From Prorocentrum cordatum (Eukaryota > Sar > Dinophyceae > Prorocentrales > Prorocentraceae): a stretch of DNA of 64,000 bases. Positions 10,945 to 22,880 of the stretch are shown one piece after another; the first letter of the stretch is position 1, and the number at the start of each line of letters is the position of its first letter. The translations under genes and the position numbers were made by a program. The stretch covers positions 649,008 to 713,007 of the forward strand of contig CAUYUJ010014593.1 in NCBI GenBank assembly GCA_963575745.1, in the 5' to 3' direction. Under the pieces are notes generated by a model. The model was not told the origin of the DNA and did no database searches. It saw only the letters and a list, made by a program, of their open reading frames with translations.

Positions 10945-11215
10945 AAAACGCAGGCGCCGTGGTGTACACAGCCACTGCAATGCACGCAGGCATCATGGTG
11001 TACACTTGTGCTGTGTTGCGCACGGCTGATGTGGTGTACGCAGGCGCTGCGGTGTACAAAACAGCTGTTGTGCCCGCGAGTTCGGCGGCACAAACTGACG
11101 CTGTGTTGCGCGCGGCTGCCGTGGTGTACATAGGCGGCGTGGTGTACACAGGCGCTGTGGTGCACGCGAGCACGTGGTGTACACAGGCGTTGTGGTGCAT
11201 ATCGCCACCGACATG
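10945..11215. repeat. Right arm of large inverted minisatellite
   Basis: Units such as GTGGTGTACACAGGCGCTGTG, reverse complement of the left-arm unit, ending in ATCGCCACCGACATG. About 400 bases separate the arms. Confidence 0.8.
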
Positions 11216-11390
11216 CCGGTGCGACCCGTCCCCCGTCATTCCTGGGCATTCCCAGACGCCGCCGGCGCGAAATATGATGTCATCGACCTCCTCCACACCC
11301 CTTCAGATGATTGCCGTGATCGGCCCGGAAAAAATAACAGGCTCCAGCCGCGTCCGCGCGCACGACGACGATGAGCGACGAGCCACGAAC

Positions 11391-11393
11391 GTT

Positions 11394-11424
<31 letters not shown>

Positions 11425-11425
11425 C

Positions 11426-11489
<64 letters not shown>

Positions 11490-11491
11490 TG
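11391..11491. repeat. (GAC)n microsatellite
   Basis: About 33 GAC triplets with a few GGC or GCC interruptions. It gives poly-Asp, poly-Thr or poly-Val ORFs that are not genes. Confidence 0.9.
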
Positions 11492-11694
11492 CGGACCAGA
11501 CTCCTATTCGGATTCCTACGCGGACACCTACGCGGATCCCAGCGCGCACGGCGGCAGTGCCCGGAGCGCACTGGGGGGGGGAGCGTTACGTCATTCGGGG
11601 GGGGGAGCGGGGGCCATGACGCCCGCCATGCCCCAAGCAATACAGAAATGGTTTCCAGTGGGTTCCACCTAAAGCACCAGTGACAGCGCCCACA

Positions 11695-11845
11695 TGGAGG
11701 CCCCGCCCCATATCGGCACGCCCTACGCATGCTTCATGGCTTGATGAGGAGATCCCCCGAAGGCGGTACCCGCGACGACGGCATTCAACTCACAACTGCA
11801 TGGTCGAGTCCTTCGCCAGCATCTTGTTTTATGCTTTGGGGCTGC
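11695..11845. repeat. Edge fragment of R4
   Basis: GCATGCTTCATGGC, GAGATCC, CCGAAGGCGGTACCC and CACAACTGCA match, reverse-complemented, the left border of the array at 16430-16530. This marks a shared outer boundary of the R4 repeat. Confidence 0.65.
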
Positions 11846-11869
11846 TCGGCTACTCCGTCTTCCGGACGC

Positions 11870-12680
11870 CCGAGAACGCCCGAGAGGCACCGAACATCGC
11901 CCTACGACGTCCCAAACAAGCTTCCTGACGCTGAATGAGAGCTCCAAGATGGCCCAAGAGGGCTCCGAAACTGCCCATCGACAGCCCCATGACGGCCCAA
12001 AATTGCCCCAATACGCCTTCCAGAAGCATCCAAACCGTGACCGCAGCATGGTGGCCTGAGGACCCCCCCCATAGACCGACAAAAGGCGCCAGGAACGTCT
12101 CCAGAGGCGTTCGCGGGGTCTTCCAGAAACTCGTCTCGAAGGAGCTTCCGCAAACAAATATGAGGAGGACGCCTGGGCAACGAAGGCGAGAACGGGGAAG
12201 CGGAAGAGGGAGAGGAAGAGGCCACACAAGGGAAGGAGAAAAAGCACAAACACATAACGGTGACGGCAGGATTTGCAACCAAGAGCGTGCGTTTTTTGGA
12301 TGGATCTATTTTTCATGTTGCTTGCATCTTGGAGGTGGAAGGCCAAGGTGCATGGCGCGAAGCGCCAATGCAGTCTTGTGTGTATGTATACACATATAGA
12401 AGGGAGGCCCCAGTACCGGGGCCCCAGGCCCGCCCCCCTCGTGTTCCGGCCCCCCTTTTCCCCGGGGACCTTCCTCCGGGCGACACCCGGAGGCTTCAGG
12501 AAACCAGAGAATATTCCAAGACAGCTCAAGATAGCGTACGACTTGGCCTTCAAGGCCCCCAAAAGCGCCCCACAAGAGCTTGCAGACGGCCCCAGGTGAC
12601 ACCGCGACAGCCCCCGGGCGGCCCAAAAATTGCTCCAAGAGGCCCCCGAGACGCCCCCCAAGAGGACCCCCGACAAGCAA
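11870..12680. other. Non-coding stretch with two CCAAGACGG-type blocks
   Basis: C-rich degenerate repeats at about 11870-12040 and 12495-12680, separated by unique sequence with no supported gene. Confidence 0.6.
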
Positions 12681-12749
12681 AAACCATTTCATTCCTGTTA
12701 GGAAAATAAGGCGAATGGTGTTGCACATTCGCCTCTTGGGCTTCCGTTT

Positions 12750-13180
12750 GTATATTGTTCCGTTTCCTCCTCCCTCCTGTTCCTTCCTTCCATTTCGTCG
12801 TGTCCCAATATGTCCTGCCGTGCCCATCCTGTCCCCGCCATATGTTCCTCCTCTCCCGTCCCCCGTTAATCCCGCCTCTCTCCTCCTTCCTCCCACATAA
12901 CTCTCTGTCTCATTTTGCATCCTCTCTCCTCCTTCTTCCCTCTTCCCCCATCTTTATCTTGCGTCCGTCTTCTTCCTCAACATCTCTCTTTCCGATCCGC
13001 CCCTACGTCCTTTGTCCTCCGCCTTCCCCATCCTTCCTGCACCCTGCTCGTTATCCCACTTGTTTCCTCTCTTCTGTCTCCTGGATCCACTATGTTCCCT
13101 CCCATCCCTTGCTCCTCATCTTCCTCATTCTGCGCGCCCCATCCTGCCTTCTCGTTGTTGCCACATCTCTTAGCTTTACC
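12750..13180. repeat. Pyrimidine-rich low-complexity tract
   Basis: Mostly TCC, CTC and CCT words on the plus strand over about 400 bases. Long ORFs here are Ser-, Pro- and Leu-rich artefacts. Confidence 0.7.
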
Positions 13181-13397
13181 CTTGTGAGCGGGCCAGGACA
13201 ACAGTCAGGCGACACACATGCGAAGAAATCGATTGACGTGCGCTCAGCATCTGAACACTCGAGCAGTGCAATGCCCGTGCGGCCTTGTGTTTGCGCTCGT
13301 ACGCGCACGCCCCAAACGCGCGCGATTGTTCTTGTACGTATGCACGCGTTCACAGTTCTTACTCCGCCCGCGGTGCAAAAGAGATATGCCCGCGCGA

Positions 13398-13500
13398 GTG
13401 TGTGTGTGTGTGTGTGCGTGTGTGTGTATGTGTGTGTGCGTGTGTGTGTGTGTGTGCGTGTGTGTGTGTGTGTAGGTGTGTGTGTGTGTGTCGGTGCGTG
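13398..13500. repeat. (GT)n microsatellite
   Basis: About 50 GT dinucleotides with occasional GC or TA interruptions. Confidence 0.9.
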
Positions 13501-14039
13501 AACGCGCACACTGTCCTCAGGGCTCCCCAGTCCAGGAGGCTTGGCCAGTATTATTGATTGTGGAGTACCACCCACCCCACCTCACCTGGCGTATCTGGTC
13601 AGCCTCCAAAAAGTCCAATGCCCTCCACAGACAAACGGTCTGGCAGAGACCCCGCCACTTCGGCCCGAATAGCCTTGAAGGGCGCCCCTGAGACATACGA
13701 GAGCTCTCGAGAAGGCGAGCGCGGGACGCCAAACATGAGAACATTCGAATAACGCCTTGTCCTGGAGTGGCGCGGGGACGACCGGCGCACCGCCGAGGCA
13801 TGAGGACAGCTTCAAGGACACGGACAGGGAGCCGCCTCCTTTTTGCCGCGTCCTGCCTCTGAGGACGCCAGCTGTTCAACCGCGCCGATCCTGGCTGGGC
13901 TGATGATGGGCCCTGAACCGGGTGTCCAGCTGGCTGCGGCGAGTCCGGCCACCGTGCCAGCGCCGCACGCTGTTTGCGACGCCTAGAACACCACTTCGAA
14001 GGCGGTAATATGCGACACCTCTCATCCTCAGTTCCTTCA

Positions 14040-14345
14040 TGGGGCTCCCGAGGTGCTACCTGGGCCGTCTTGGGGCTGTATTGGGCTCCTGTGGTGCCCT
14101 CCCAGGGCTATCTGGGGCCGTCTTGGGGCTTGCTTGGGCCGTCGTGGTGCCTTCTAGGGCCGATCGCGGCCGTCCGGGAGCTTGTCTCGGATGGTGTTTC
14201 GGACCACTTTGGGGCCCAAAGGGCTGCCCTGGGCCTGGGCCGTCTTGAGGCTCGCCTGGGGCTGTCTTGGGCGGTCTCGGAGGCTTCTCGCGGCCCTCAT
14301 TGGGCTCTGTTGGCTTCTCTGTTGCTCCTCTGAGGCCCTCTTGGA
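14040..14345. repeat. Degenerate CTTGGGGCC repeat, G-rich orientation
   Basis: Repeated GGGCCGTCTTGGGG and GGCTCTCTTGG-like words. Same family as 1050-1345. Confidence 0.75.
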
Positions 14346-14700
14346 ACCATCTGCAGCCGAGAGGCCCGGCAAACCCAACAGGATCAAAAACAAGTTGGCT
14401 TCTTCAGGTGTTTGGGTGATTGCGGCCTTCCTGGAGGACCTCTTGGCCTTCTATGATGTGTCTTGGAGGCCTCTCCCCAGCACCTCTGGTGCCCGTCGAA
14501 TTCTTCTTGCCGGTTGATGGGTGCCGCTCGGGTCAATGTTGGACCATCTTGGCGGGCAGTGTGGCCTTGACCGTTTGCGAAGCCCTAGGCAGTCGAAGGG
14601 ACGTTTCGGGCCACCCTGGGAACCTCGGGAGGGGGAAGGGCATCCACGCGCCACTGCGACGAGGAACGTGAAGGGGCCTTCGAAGACTTCCCAACACCTT

Positions 14701-14863
14701 ACTAGGCTTAAGTCGGGCCTGTCCCTCTACAGGGGGGATATTCAAAAATAGTCGGGGGATTACTTTTTGAGTATAGTTGGGCATGTTTTGATTATTTTTT
14801 TATGTATTTTTTATTTTTCGTCCAAAATCCCTTCTGTAGGGGGACAGCCCCGACCTAATACTG
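14701..14863. mobile_element. MITE-like inverted-repeat element, copy 2 of 3
   Basis: Left end GCTTAAGTCGGGCCTGTCC with CTCTACAGG; right end CTTCTGTAGGGGGACAG with CCCCGACCTAATAC. The interior is T-rich. See 4924-5127. Confidence 0.75.
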
Positions 14864-14879
14864 GGCAGCACTTGGCATC

Positions 14880-15955
14880 CCACCACGCCCCAAGCGGCCA
14901 GGAGGTGGATGCGCCGTGCCAGGACGGCGTGTGACCGGGTGTCTGGTTGGCGCCTCCTACCGCCGCCCTTTCCCCCCCCCCCCCTCAGGGGCAACGATAG
15001 GGGGGATAGGCATAGCGGGGGACGCATCGACCCCCAATCGCCCATTGATCGCCGATAGGAGCCCGATAGCCCAAACCTGCCCAGGAAGGATGTATGGCCG
15101 ATTCCAGGTCGATGCATCCCCCCCTATGCCAGTCCCCCCCTATCGTTGCCCCTCACACCCTCCCCCTCGGAGGGATGAGAAGCGACACCACCAGCAGCGG
15201 GCCACCTTCAGCGAGGAGGCCCACAAGGCCTCCCCGGGCTGGAGACTGGAGACGGCCCGAACGGGACGGGCGCCGCAGAGCAGGGTGACCTCACCCCGAG
15301 GGGAACTCTGCCTGGCTCTTGCTCCCCACCCAGGGTTCAGGGCCCCAGGGCCCATCTCGATCGGAGATCGCTCCGATGCGGCATCGATCCAGGCCGCCTC
15401 GGTCCGAACCGGTTCCAACTCGCCGACGACCCGAGGCGTCCCGATGCCTGCATGGCGCTGCTGTGCATCCCAGCGCACCCGATACGACCCGATCCTGATC
15501 CCGTGCCGAGGCGGCCCGCTCCCTCGCGCGCTCCGATCCGATCCGGCTTCCCTCGGGGGCGGCAAAAAAGGGGTGATGACTAGGGGGGGGTCGGATATCA
15601 TGGCGTGGGCCATGATATTTCCTCAGATCTCATGGCGCCTCTTCTTGGTTCAATACGTTCCCTGGCCCCCCCTCGGGGCTGCGCACATGCCGCCAGCCAT
15701 GATTTGCACCTCCCCCTCTTGGACACCCCCCTCTTGGCCGCCCCCGATTCCCGGTCCCCTGCTGCCTTGACTTTTCCCCCGGTGGCGTCGTCGGCGTCGG
15801 CGTCGGCGTTGTCGTTGTTGTTGGACATTCGTTTCTAGAGAATGATTGTTGCTGATGTCTGGCATTGGTTTCGGGCGCTCTTGCCTCGAAGCCAGCTGCA
15901 TGTTTCTTTGAAGCCGAAGCTCCTGCTCGAGCACAGGCTTGAATCCCACATTGAG
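14880..15955. other. Non-coding stretch with a partial R3 piece
   Basis: About 15040-15150 carries the ATCGCCCATTGATCGCCGATAGG start of R3. The rest is C-rich with short runs of C (14978) and a TCGGCGT-type triplet run near 15785-15825. No supported gene. Confidence 0.55.
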
Positions 15956-15959
15956 CTGC

Positions 15960-16440
15960 TGGAGGCCCAGCTATGACGACAACGGCTCCCACTCCAGACT
16001 TCCTCGCAACTTAGTCCGAAACGCCTTAGCCAGAGAGGGCCCGAAACTAAAGAACGGCGGTTCCGCTTTAGATTGCTACGTAACTCAGTCAAGTTAGTGG
16101 GGGCCCAGCTATGACGACAAAGGCTCGCGCCTGATACGTCCTCACAATCCACTCCGAGACGCCCTGGCCAGAGAGGCCCCAGAACTCAGGAGCGGTACTC
16201 TCGCTCAAGACATCGTCACACATTACGCAAGTTGTTGAAGGTCCAACTGCGGCGACAACGGCTCCTTCTTGACAAGCACCTGCAATGTATTCCGAGATGC
16301 CTTGGCCAGAGAGGGCCCCTCAATTCAGGAACAGCGCTCTCGCTGGAGATTTCCTCGCACCTCGCAATTCAGACAAGCTGTTGAAGGCCCAGCTGCGACG
16401 GAGACGGCTCCCGCTCGACATTTGCAAACATAATATCCTG
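15960..16440. repeat. 137-bp satellite, left block
   Basis: Degenerate units each with GACGCCCTGGCCAGAGAGG, GGAACGGCG, TTGGAGGCCCA and GACAACGGCTCCCGCT. Anchors near 15975, 16111, 16249 and 16395 give a spacing of 136-146. Confidence 0.85.
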
Positions 16441-17400
16441 GCGAAGGCCTAACCATTTGCAGTTGTGAGTATCGCCGTTGTGGGTACCGCCTTCGGTGGA
16501 TCTCTTTATGGGGCCACGAAGCATGTAAAGGATGTGCCGAAATGGGGCGGGTGCACGCGCAGCCACCGCCACTGGGGCCTTCGGTGGAGCTCCCGATGGG
16601 GCCACGAAGCGCTGCACGGCGTGGGGGAAACGCATGCGAACACCGCCACAGGGGCCTTCGGTGGAGCTCCCTGTGGGGACACGAAGCGCTGTACGGAGAA
16701 GGGAAAACGCCTGCGAACGCTGCCATTGGGGCCGTCGGTGGCGCCCCCGATGGGGCCACGAAGCGTTGTACTGGGTGGGGAAAGGCATGCAACCACCGCC
16801 ACTGGGGCCTTCGGTGGAAGCTCCCTATGGGGCCACGAAGCGCTGTACTGGGCAGGGGAAACGCATGCGAACGCAGCCGCTGGGGCCTTCGGTGGAGCCC
16901 CCATATGGAGCCACGAAGCGTGTGAGGGACCGAAACGGAGGGGGCGGCATGCGAACCATGTCATTTGGGCTTTCAGTGGAGTTGCCTCCTTGTGGGGCCA
17001 CGACGAAGCGTGTGAGGGGTGTGCCAACGTGGACGGGGGGCGGCATGCGAACGCAGCCATTGGGGCTTTCGGTGAAGCCCCCGATGAAGTCATGGAACGT
17101 GTGAGGGATGTGCCAACGTGGGGGGGGGGCATGCGAACGCAGCCAGCCACTGGGGCTTTCGGTGAAGCTCCCTATGTGGCCACACAACGGCAAAGGGTGT
17201 GCCAAAGGGGAGGGGGGGCAGCATGCGAACACCGCCACTGGGACATTCAATGGTACTCCCAACGGGGCAACGAAACGTGTGATGGATGTGCCAAAGTGGA
17301 GGGGGGGCGGCATGCGAACGCAGCCACTGTGGCCTGCGGTGGAGCTCCTTGTAGGGCCACGAAGCGTGTGAGGGGTGTGCCGAATGGGGATGGCGGAGGC
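16440..17400. repeat. R4 array in reverse orientation, inserted in the satellite
   Basis: Units with CGCATGCGAAC, GGCCTTCGGTGGAGCTCCC and GGGGCCACGAAGCG, reverse complement of the array at 9400-10085. The 137-bp satellite lies on both sides, so this block interrupts it. Confidence 0.85.
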
Positions 17401-17489
17401 AAGGATGAGCTGGATGAGGACGGCGGAGGACGCGGGGCACCGTCTCTTCAAAACAAGGACCCAAGTCAACACAGGATGGTTGGGTATTA

Positions 17490-18480
17490 CCTCGAGACGA
17501 CCTGGTCAGAGAGGGCCCGAAACTCAGGAACGGTACGTTCGTTTCAGACTTCCTCGCATTGGCAATCGGGCCAAGCCTTTGGAGGGCCAACTACGGCGAC
17601 AACGGCTCCCGCTGGAAATTTATAACACTGTAACCCGAGATGCCCTGGCCAGAGAGACCCGAAATTTTGGAACGGCGCTCTTGCCCGATACTTCCTTGCA
17701 CTTGGGCCAAGTTGGTGGAGGCCCAATTGCAACGGAAACGGTTCCCGCTCGACATGTGCTAAACATTTACCCTCAATGTTGAAGTCTCTGATGTTGACAT
17801 CGGTCCTCACCGTAGCCGTCTGCTCATTATAGAACTTCTGCCATAGACGCTCTGACCAGAGTGGTCCCGAAACTCAGGAACGGCGCTGTTGCTTCAGACT
17901 TCCTGGCAATTGAGCCAAGTCGTTGGAGGCCCAACTACGGCGACAACGGTTCCCGCTTAACACTTGCTATTGACTTACTCCGAGACGCCCTGGCCAAAGA
18001 GGGCCCGAAACTCAGCAACGGGCGCTTTCGCATTAGGCTTCCTCGCCATGGAGCCAGGTTGCTGGAGGCCCTACGACGGACACGGCTCCCGTTTGACACT
18101 TGCTAAAAGTTTATTCGGAGACGCCCCAGCCGACAGAGACCCAAACTCAGGAAAGGCGTTCTCGCTGGAGATTTGCTCGCAATTGAGCTAGGTGTTTGAG
18201 TTGAGGTCGAGCTACGACGACAACGGTTCCCGCTCGCTACTTCCTCACAATTCACTCCGATACGCCCTGGTCACATGCATCATCGCACTCAGAAATGGCG
18301 CGTTCGCCCGAGACGTCTTCGCAATGCATTCGGCTCCGTGCGAACCCAGCGAAGACGGCAATGGCCCGCTCGATATTTCCTCACAGTTTACTCTCAGACG
18401 CCCTGGAGGCCCCACAACTCAGGAACGGCGCTCTCTACCGAGATTTGCTCGCACTGCACTCAAGTTGTTGAGTTGCCCGC
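17490..18480. repeat. 137-bp satellite, right block
   Basis: Anchors near 17595, 17730, 17938, 18074, 18213 and 18351 continue the same unit. One interval of about 207 carries roughly 70 extra bases around 17780-17845. Confidence 0.85.
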
Positions 18481-18684
18481 GCGCGCTTGAGGTCGCATGT
18501 CGGCGATTTCGGCGCGGTGCGCACACAGAGTGCACTGCTGAACTCGTCTCCCAGGAGCTGGTATTCAGAAAAAAACGCCCCCTCCCCCCAGAAGGAGGTG
18601 GGTTCAGAGATGCGGTGAGCGGGCACACCGGAGGGAGAAGCAAACAAATGAAGGTCAAAGCAGCTTGTTAGATCACATGTTCGC

Positions 18685-18765
18685 AAGGTGGTGGCGGTTG
18701 TGGTGGTGGTGGTGGTCGTCGTCGTCGTGGTTGTCGTCGTCGTCGGCGGCGGCTGGGGCAGGGCT
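18685..18765. repeat. (GTG/GTC)n microsatellite
   Basis: GTG then GTC triplets, giving poly-Val or poly-Asp ORFs. Confidence 0.85.
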
Positions 18766-20200
18766 TCCCAAGGGTTTTCTGAGGCTCGAGGAATATTCTG
18801 GATGCCGCCCCTTCGGCGGTGGCAGCAGCGGCGTCGGTTGCGGGAGGCCGGCGCCAGACTCGGGCACCCGCTCGTTGGGCCGGGTGCGCGCGTTAGCAGC
18901 TCGCGCGCAAGCGGCGCTCCCCCTCCGCGGGCCACCTCACCTGCGGGCTCGGGGGTGGCTCCGCGGCGCTCTCGCGAGCTCTGTCTGGGACACCCTCCAG
19001 CACACGCGCCCAGGGGTCTCCAGAGCGTGCGGCTTGCTCGCGGGGGGGGGGCGCGCGTCCCCCCCCCCCCGCCCCCCCCCCCCCCCGTCAAGGTGCAGCG
19101 CGGAGCGCGCCATCAGCTGGAGCCGAGGGGTGTCGGCGCGAGGGCGCGAAGAAAGCCACGCTGCGCGCAGCGCGATGGGCAAAGTTCGGCGACATGGGCG
19201 GCCTCCATCCAAGCATTTCGTTTCGCGGTGCTCCAAGAGGCGGTGGCAGGGCGCCTTGCATTCTGCAAGACTTTTCCTCCCTCATCCTGCTCTTCCTTGG
19301 CCATGGCACGCGTGGCCGGGGCCCAATCGTGCAGCAGCGGCATGGAGTGCCGAATGCCGCCTCTGTTCGTTCGTCTGCGAATGCGCGGCGTCAGTGCGCA
19401 ATGTGTGGGCTTTTACGGCGCAGACTGCTCTCCGCAAGCTGTTTTTCCAGTGGTTGCTGCTCCAGAATCCCCGCGCCAGGAGCTGCAGCATCTGAAGACC
19501 TGGACCGAATCGATGGCGCGCGCCCCCACGCATGTCGCGCCGTCTGCTTGTTGAACGAGGAGGAGGAGGAGGAAGAGCAGGACGAGGTGGAGCTGGATTG
19601 GGTGGATAGCGCGGGCGGTCAAGATTGAACGCCGGCAGCGGCCTGGAATCAGCCCAAGTCGAACGATCTGCGCTATCGGAGACCCGCGGTCGTTCAAGGT
19701 TGAAAGTTCCAGGCGGTGCCAAACACCTGTGGACGTCGTCGCGACGTGAACTTGCCGTAGGGGTCAAGCGCTCCTGTTCTCTCCCTCCGCCTCCATTGAG
19801 ACGCATTGCCCCTATCTCTGAGCACCTGGAGGTGGCGACCCCTGCTCCTCTGTCCAATGCCGCAGCTGGCTCGGTCAATGCCGCAGCTAGCTCGACCTAT
19901 AGGCGGCCCAGATTCGTAGGTCGACCCTGCCAGGTCAAGGGTACCCTCGTGTCCCTGTGTTTTGCGACCCATGCTTCCTGCCTTCCTGTGGCAATGTGGC
20001 CCTCGGAAGGGTCTCGTGTCCTCTCGCGTGTCCTGTCCAATCAAGTCCGACTGTAGGAGCAGAAGTTGGGCTAGCACTGCTGCTCCAGCACTTCTGTTGC
20101 AGAGCCGCTTGTGAGGCCAGTGGGCCAGCCGAAGGCCCGTCCGCGGTCGTGGGATGCTCGCTTCGAGTCCCCCCCCCTCCGTTTGGCTTGTTTGATTTGT
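18765..20200. other. Non-coding stretch with interrupted poly-C
   Basis: Interrupted C runs at about 19050-19086 and an (AGG)n block near 19558-19580. Several overlapping ORFs are Arg-, Ala- and Pro-rich without domains. No supported gene. Confidence 0.5.
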
Positions 20201-20202
20201 AT

Positions 20203-20255
20203 CTACAGAGAGAGAGAGGGAGGGAGGGAGGGAGGAAGGGAGAGAGATTGAGATG
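20203..20255. repeat. (AG)n / (AGGG)n microsatellite
   Basis: GAGAGAGAGAGGG then GGGA repeats. Confidence 0.8.
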
Positions 20256-20449
20256 TCAGCAGCCTCCTCGGCTCTCATCCGCCGCTCCCCTTCTCTTTCT
20301 GCGCTGGCGCGCGCTTTCTAGTTTCAACCGCGAGTATGTTCTGTGCGGGCAAGTGGGCCTCGAAGATGACGGTCACAGGTCGAGCATACGACAATCTTCT
20401 TCATAATGGCTTTCTGGCTGCCCTCCGTGGTGGCGTGCGTAATATTCCT

Positions 20450-21120
20450 CCCCCTCTTTCCTGCCTCCTTCAATCCCTTCGTCCGCCTCCTTCGTCTTAT
20501 ACTCCTCCTGCTCCTCTTTTTCACCTCCCTCCCTCCCCCTCTCCACCATTTCCTCCTCCCCTCCTCCTTGTCGTCCTACCCCCCTCTCCTCACATTCTCC
20601 CGTCTCTCCTCGACGCCGCATCGCCGTCGGCGTCGGCGTCGCCCGTCCGACCAAGACTGGCCTCAGCGTCGGGCCCCCGACGGGGTCCATCCCTGGCCGG
20701 TTGGTCGAGCTGCGCCCAGCCGTTGAGACGACGGCCCTTCTTCGTTCCCGAGGCATGGAAGGCGCAAGTATAACAGATGAGACAACGAAAAAAACACTAA
20801 CTAGTGCGGGCTCGGTAGGCGGTCGGTCGCCTTTTTGGAGCCAGTTTCGGCCCATAGACCGGGCGTGGACAAGGAGGGCACGGTCACGAGCACGGGCGAC
20901 GACGACCCCCAGTAGCGCCCCAAACAAAAAATCTTCAGCGACGTTGCCGTCGGCTGGCGTTGACCTCGTCGGCCTCGGCCTCGTCGCCATTGCCGTCCTC
21001 GGCCTCGTCGGCGCTGGCGTCGGCCTCGTCGGCGTCGGCAGCGTCGGCGTCGGGCCGCACGCAGAAAGAAGGTCCACCATGCCACCCTGAGCGGGATAGG
21101 GGACACCTCGAGCGCAGGGG
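20450..21120. repeat. Pyrimidine-rich tract, then GTCGGC-type repeats
   Basis: CTCC-rich sequence to about 20610, then TCGGCGTCGG words at about 20620-20650 and a degenerate GTCGGCCTCG run at about 20950-21050. Confidence 0.7.
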
Positions 21121-21135
21121 GGGACACAGTGGGGG

Positions 21136-21304
21136 CCCATGCCAAGAAACACCCTGCTTGCCGCCAGGGTGCCCTGGGTTTCTTGGGTTTCGACGGTTTC
21201 GCTGCGGAAGGCGCGAATTTCCCACACCAAAAATCGATGGAGGTCCTGGGGTCTCGGGGGCTGGGCTTCTCGTGGAAGATTTCTCGTGGACGGGCCTCCC
21301 CTGT
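21136..21304. repeat. Dispersed repeat R5, copy 1 (empty site)
   Basis: Aligns with 22881-23055. Shared words are GGGTTTCTTGGG, TTCGA, GGTTT, TCGATGGA, GGGGTCTC and ACGGGCCTCCCCTGTAGG. Here CTGTAGG continues directly into GGCG. Confidence 0.8.
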
Positions 21305-21380
21305 AGGGGCGCACAACCAGAAGGGCCCTCCCTGGCGCCTCGCGCTGGTGGTGGCGGTGTCGGCCTTCCTGGCCCCCGCT

Positions 21381-21555
21381 GGTATTAAGTCGGGCATGTC
21401 CCTCCACAGGAGGAGTCCTCAAGAGTAGTACAAACATGGTCTGGGAACGATGATTTGACTGTGTTCGGCTAGTTTTGCACATGTTTGGGGTATTTTCTTT
21501 TTTTCGTCCAAAATTCGCCTGTAGGGTTGTGATGTTCCAACCTACTTTAGCCTGG
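21381..21555. mobile_element. MITE-like inverted-repeat element, copy 3 of 3
   Basis: Left end GGTATTAAGTCGGGCATGTCC; right end GCCTGTAGG to CTTTAGCC, more diverged. The interior shares AAACATGGTCTGGG with copy 1. A further isolated right-end-like piece lies at 21729-21752. Confidence 0.65.
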
Positions 21556-21759
21556 ATCACCAGCAAGAATGCCGAGCGGCAGAAAAAGAACCGAAACCCG
21601 ATGGTTTTCACGTGTCGGGCCCTGGGAGACACTCGTTCGACACTTTCGGCACTCTTTCGACGCTTTTCCGGGTGCTCGAGATTATTTCTGGGATGTGGCC
21701 CCTACGTGCGATGGGAGCAACATAACTGCAGGGGGACACGCCCCACCTGACGCTTGTCG

Positions 21760-22880
21760 TCCTCGCCGACCCCGCACCCCAGAGGCCGACCTGCGGGAGC
21801 TCGGGGCCCGGCAGGCGGAGTGCGGCGCCGCCGTCAAGGAGCGACCGCCCCGACGACGCTGACGCCCACAGCCGGCGTCGAGACCGCCGCCGCTGGCGAC
21901 GCCGACGGCGACGACGAGGACGATGACAGTCACGTCGACCGCGACAGCGACGACGGCCGCGGCCACGACGATGAGGAGGAGGAGGAGGAGGATCTGAGGA
22001 GGCACAGATTCCGATGCCGCTGCTCGTCCTGGAGAGCCCTCGTCGCCGCGGCTGGATTCTCGAAACTTTGGGGGCGAGTGGTATCGGTACCTTGTGTGTG
22101 CCCCCATTGCTGACGTTGTCACGTCGACGGCGACGGCGACGGCGAGGAGGACGACGACGTCGTCGCGTCGATGTCGGCGGTGACGACGGCGACGAAGTCG
22201 AGGCTTTCTTACTCTTTCTGTGATCTTCGGGGGGGGGGCGGGGGGGCGGGGGGACGTTCCCCTCTCCCTACCTGCCCTCGCCTGTTCTCCTCTCCCCCTC
22301 CTGCCCGCCATGCCTCCCCCCTCCCCCATCCCCCTTCTGCGTCCGCCCCATCCCCTTCCTGGCCCTCCCTCCGCAACACTTCTCCCGTTCCCCCGCCGCC
22401 GCACTCCCATTCCACGCCGGGGTAGGCCCAAAACTTGGTGCCGTTTCGTATGGCTACCCTCTCTTTTTCCCCACCATCCAGTGATGTGTGCCACGAGTTC
22501 CCCATTCCCTCTCATCCCCCATTGCTGCCTCTCCTCCCGTTCCCTCTGTGCTTCTTCCTCCCGCCTTGCTGTGCATCCCCCTGCAAATGGAAAACGACAA
22601 CTCCACCTGCCCAGAAACCCCCCAGCACCTAGTACCCACAGGAACGTCCAAGAGCGCCAGAATAACATCGACCATCGATCGCCGACTACGACGACGGCGA
22701 GGAGCGCTGCATAGTATTGCAGCCCGTTATAGGCCCTCCGCCTGCGTTCGGCATCCAGTTGCATGCGCCACGGGCCTCCCGTTCCCTTCCGTTGCCGACC
22801 CTTCTCCTCCCGTCCCTCCCCGCTCCGTCTGCGCTGCCCCCCCCCCTCCACCTGCCCCCCCCCTCTTCCGTACAGCAGAG
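21760..22880. other. Non-coding stretch of GAC, GGA and C-rich tracts
   Basis: GACGACG-type triplets at about 21890-22000 and 22110-22200, a G run near 22231 and C-rich sequence at 22250-22600. A very long minus-strand frame runs through it only because low complexity removes stops. Confidence 0.6.

Noticed and set aside
11280-11672. Poly-Asp, poly-Val and poly-Thr proteins over the GAC tract
   Set aside because: Trinucleotide repeat open in all frames, with no conserved flanks.
13285-13557. Cys/Val repeat protein over the GT tract
   Set aside because: Read-through of a (GT)n microsatellite.
15960-18480. CRISPR-like array
   Set aside because: The repeats are long, adjacent and degenerate, without unique spacers, and the genome is eukaryotic.
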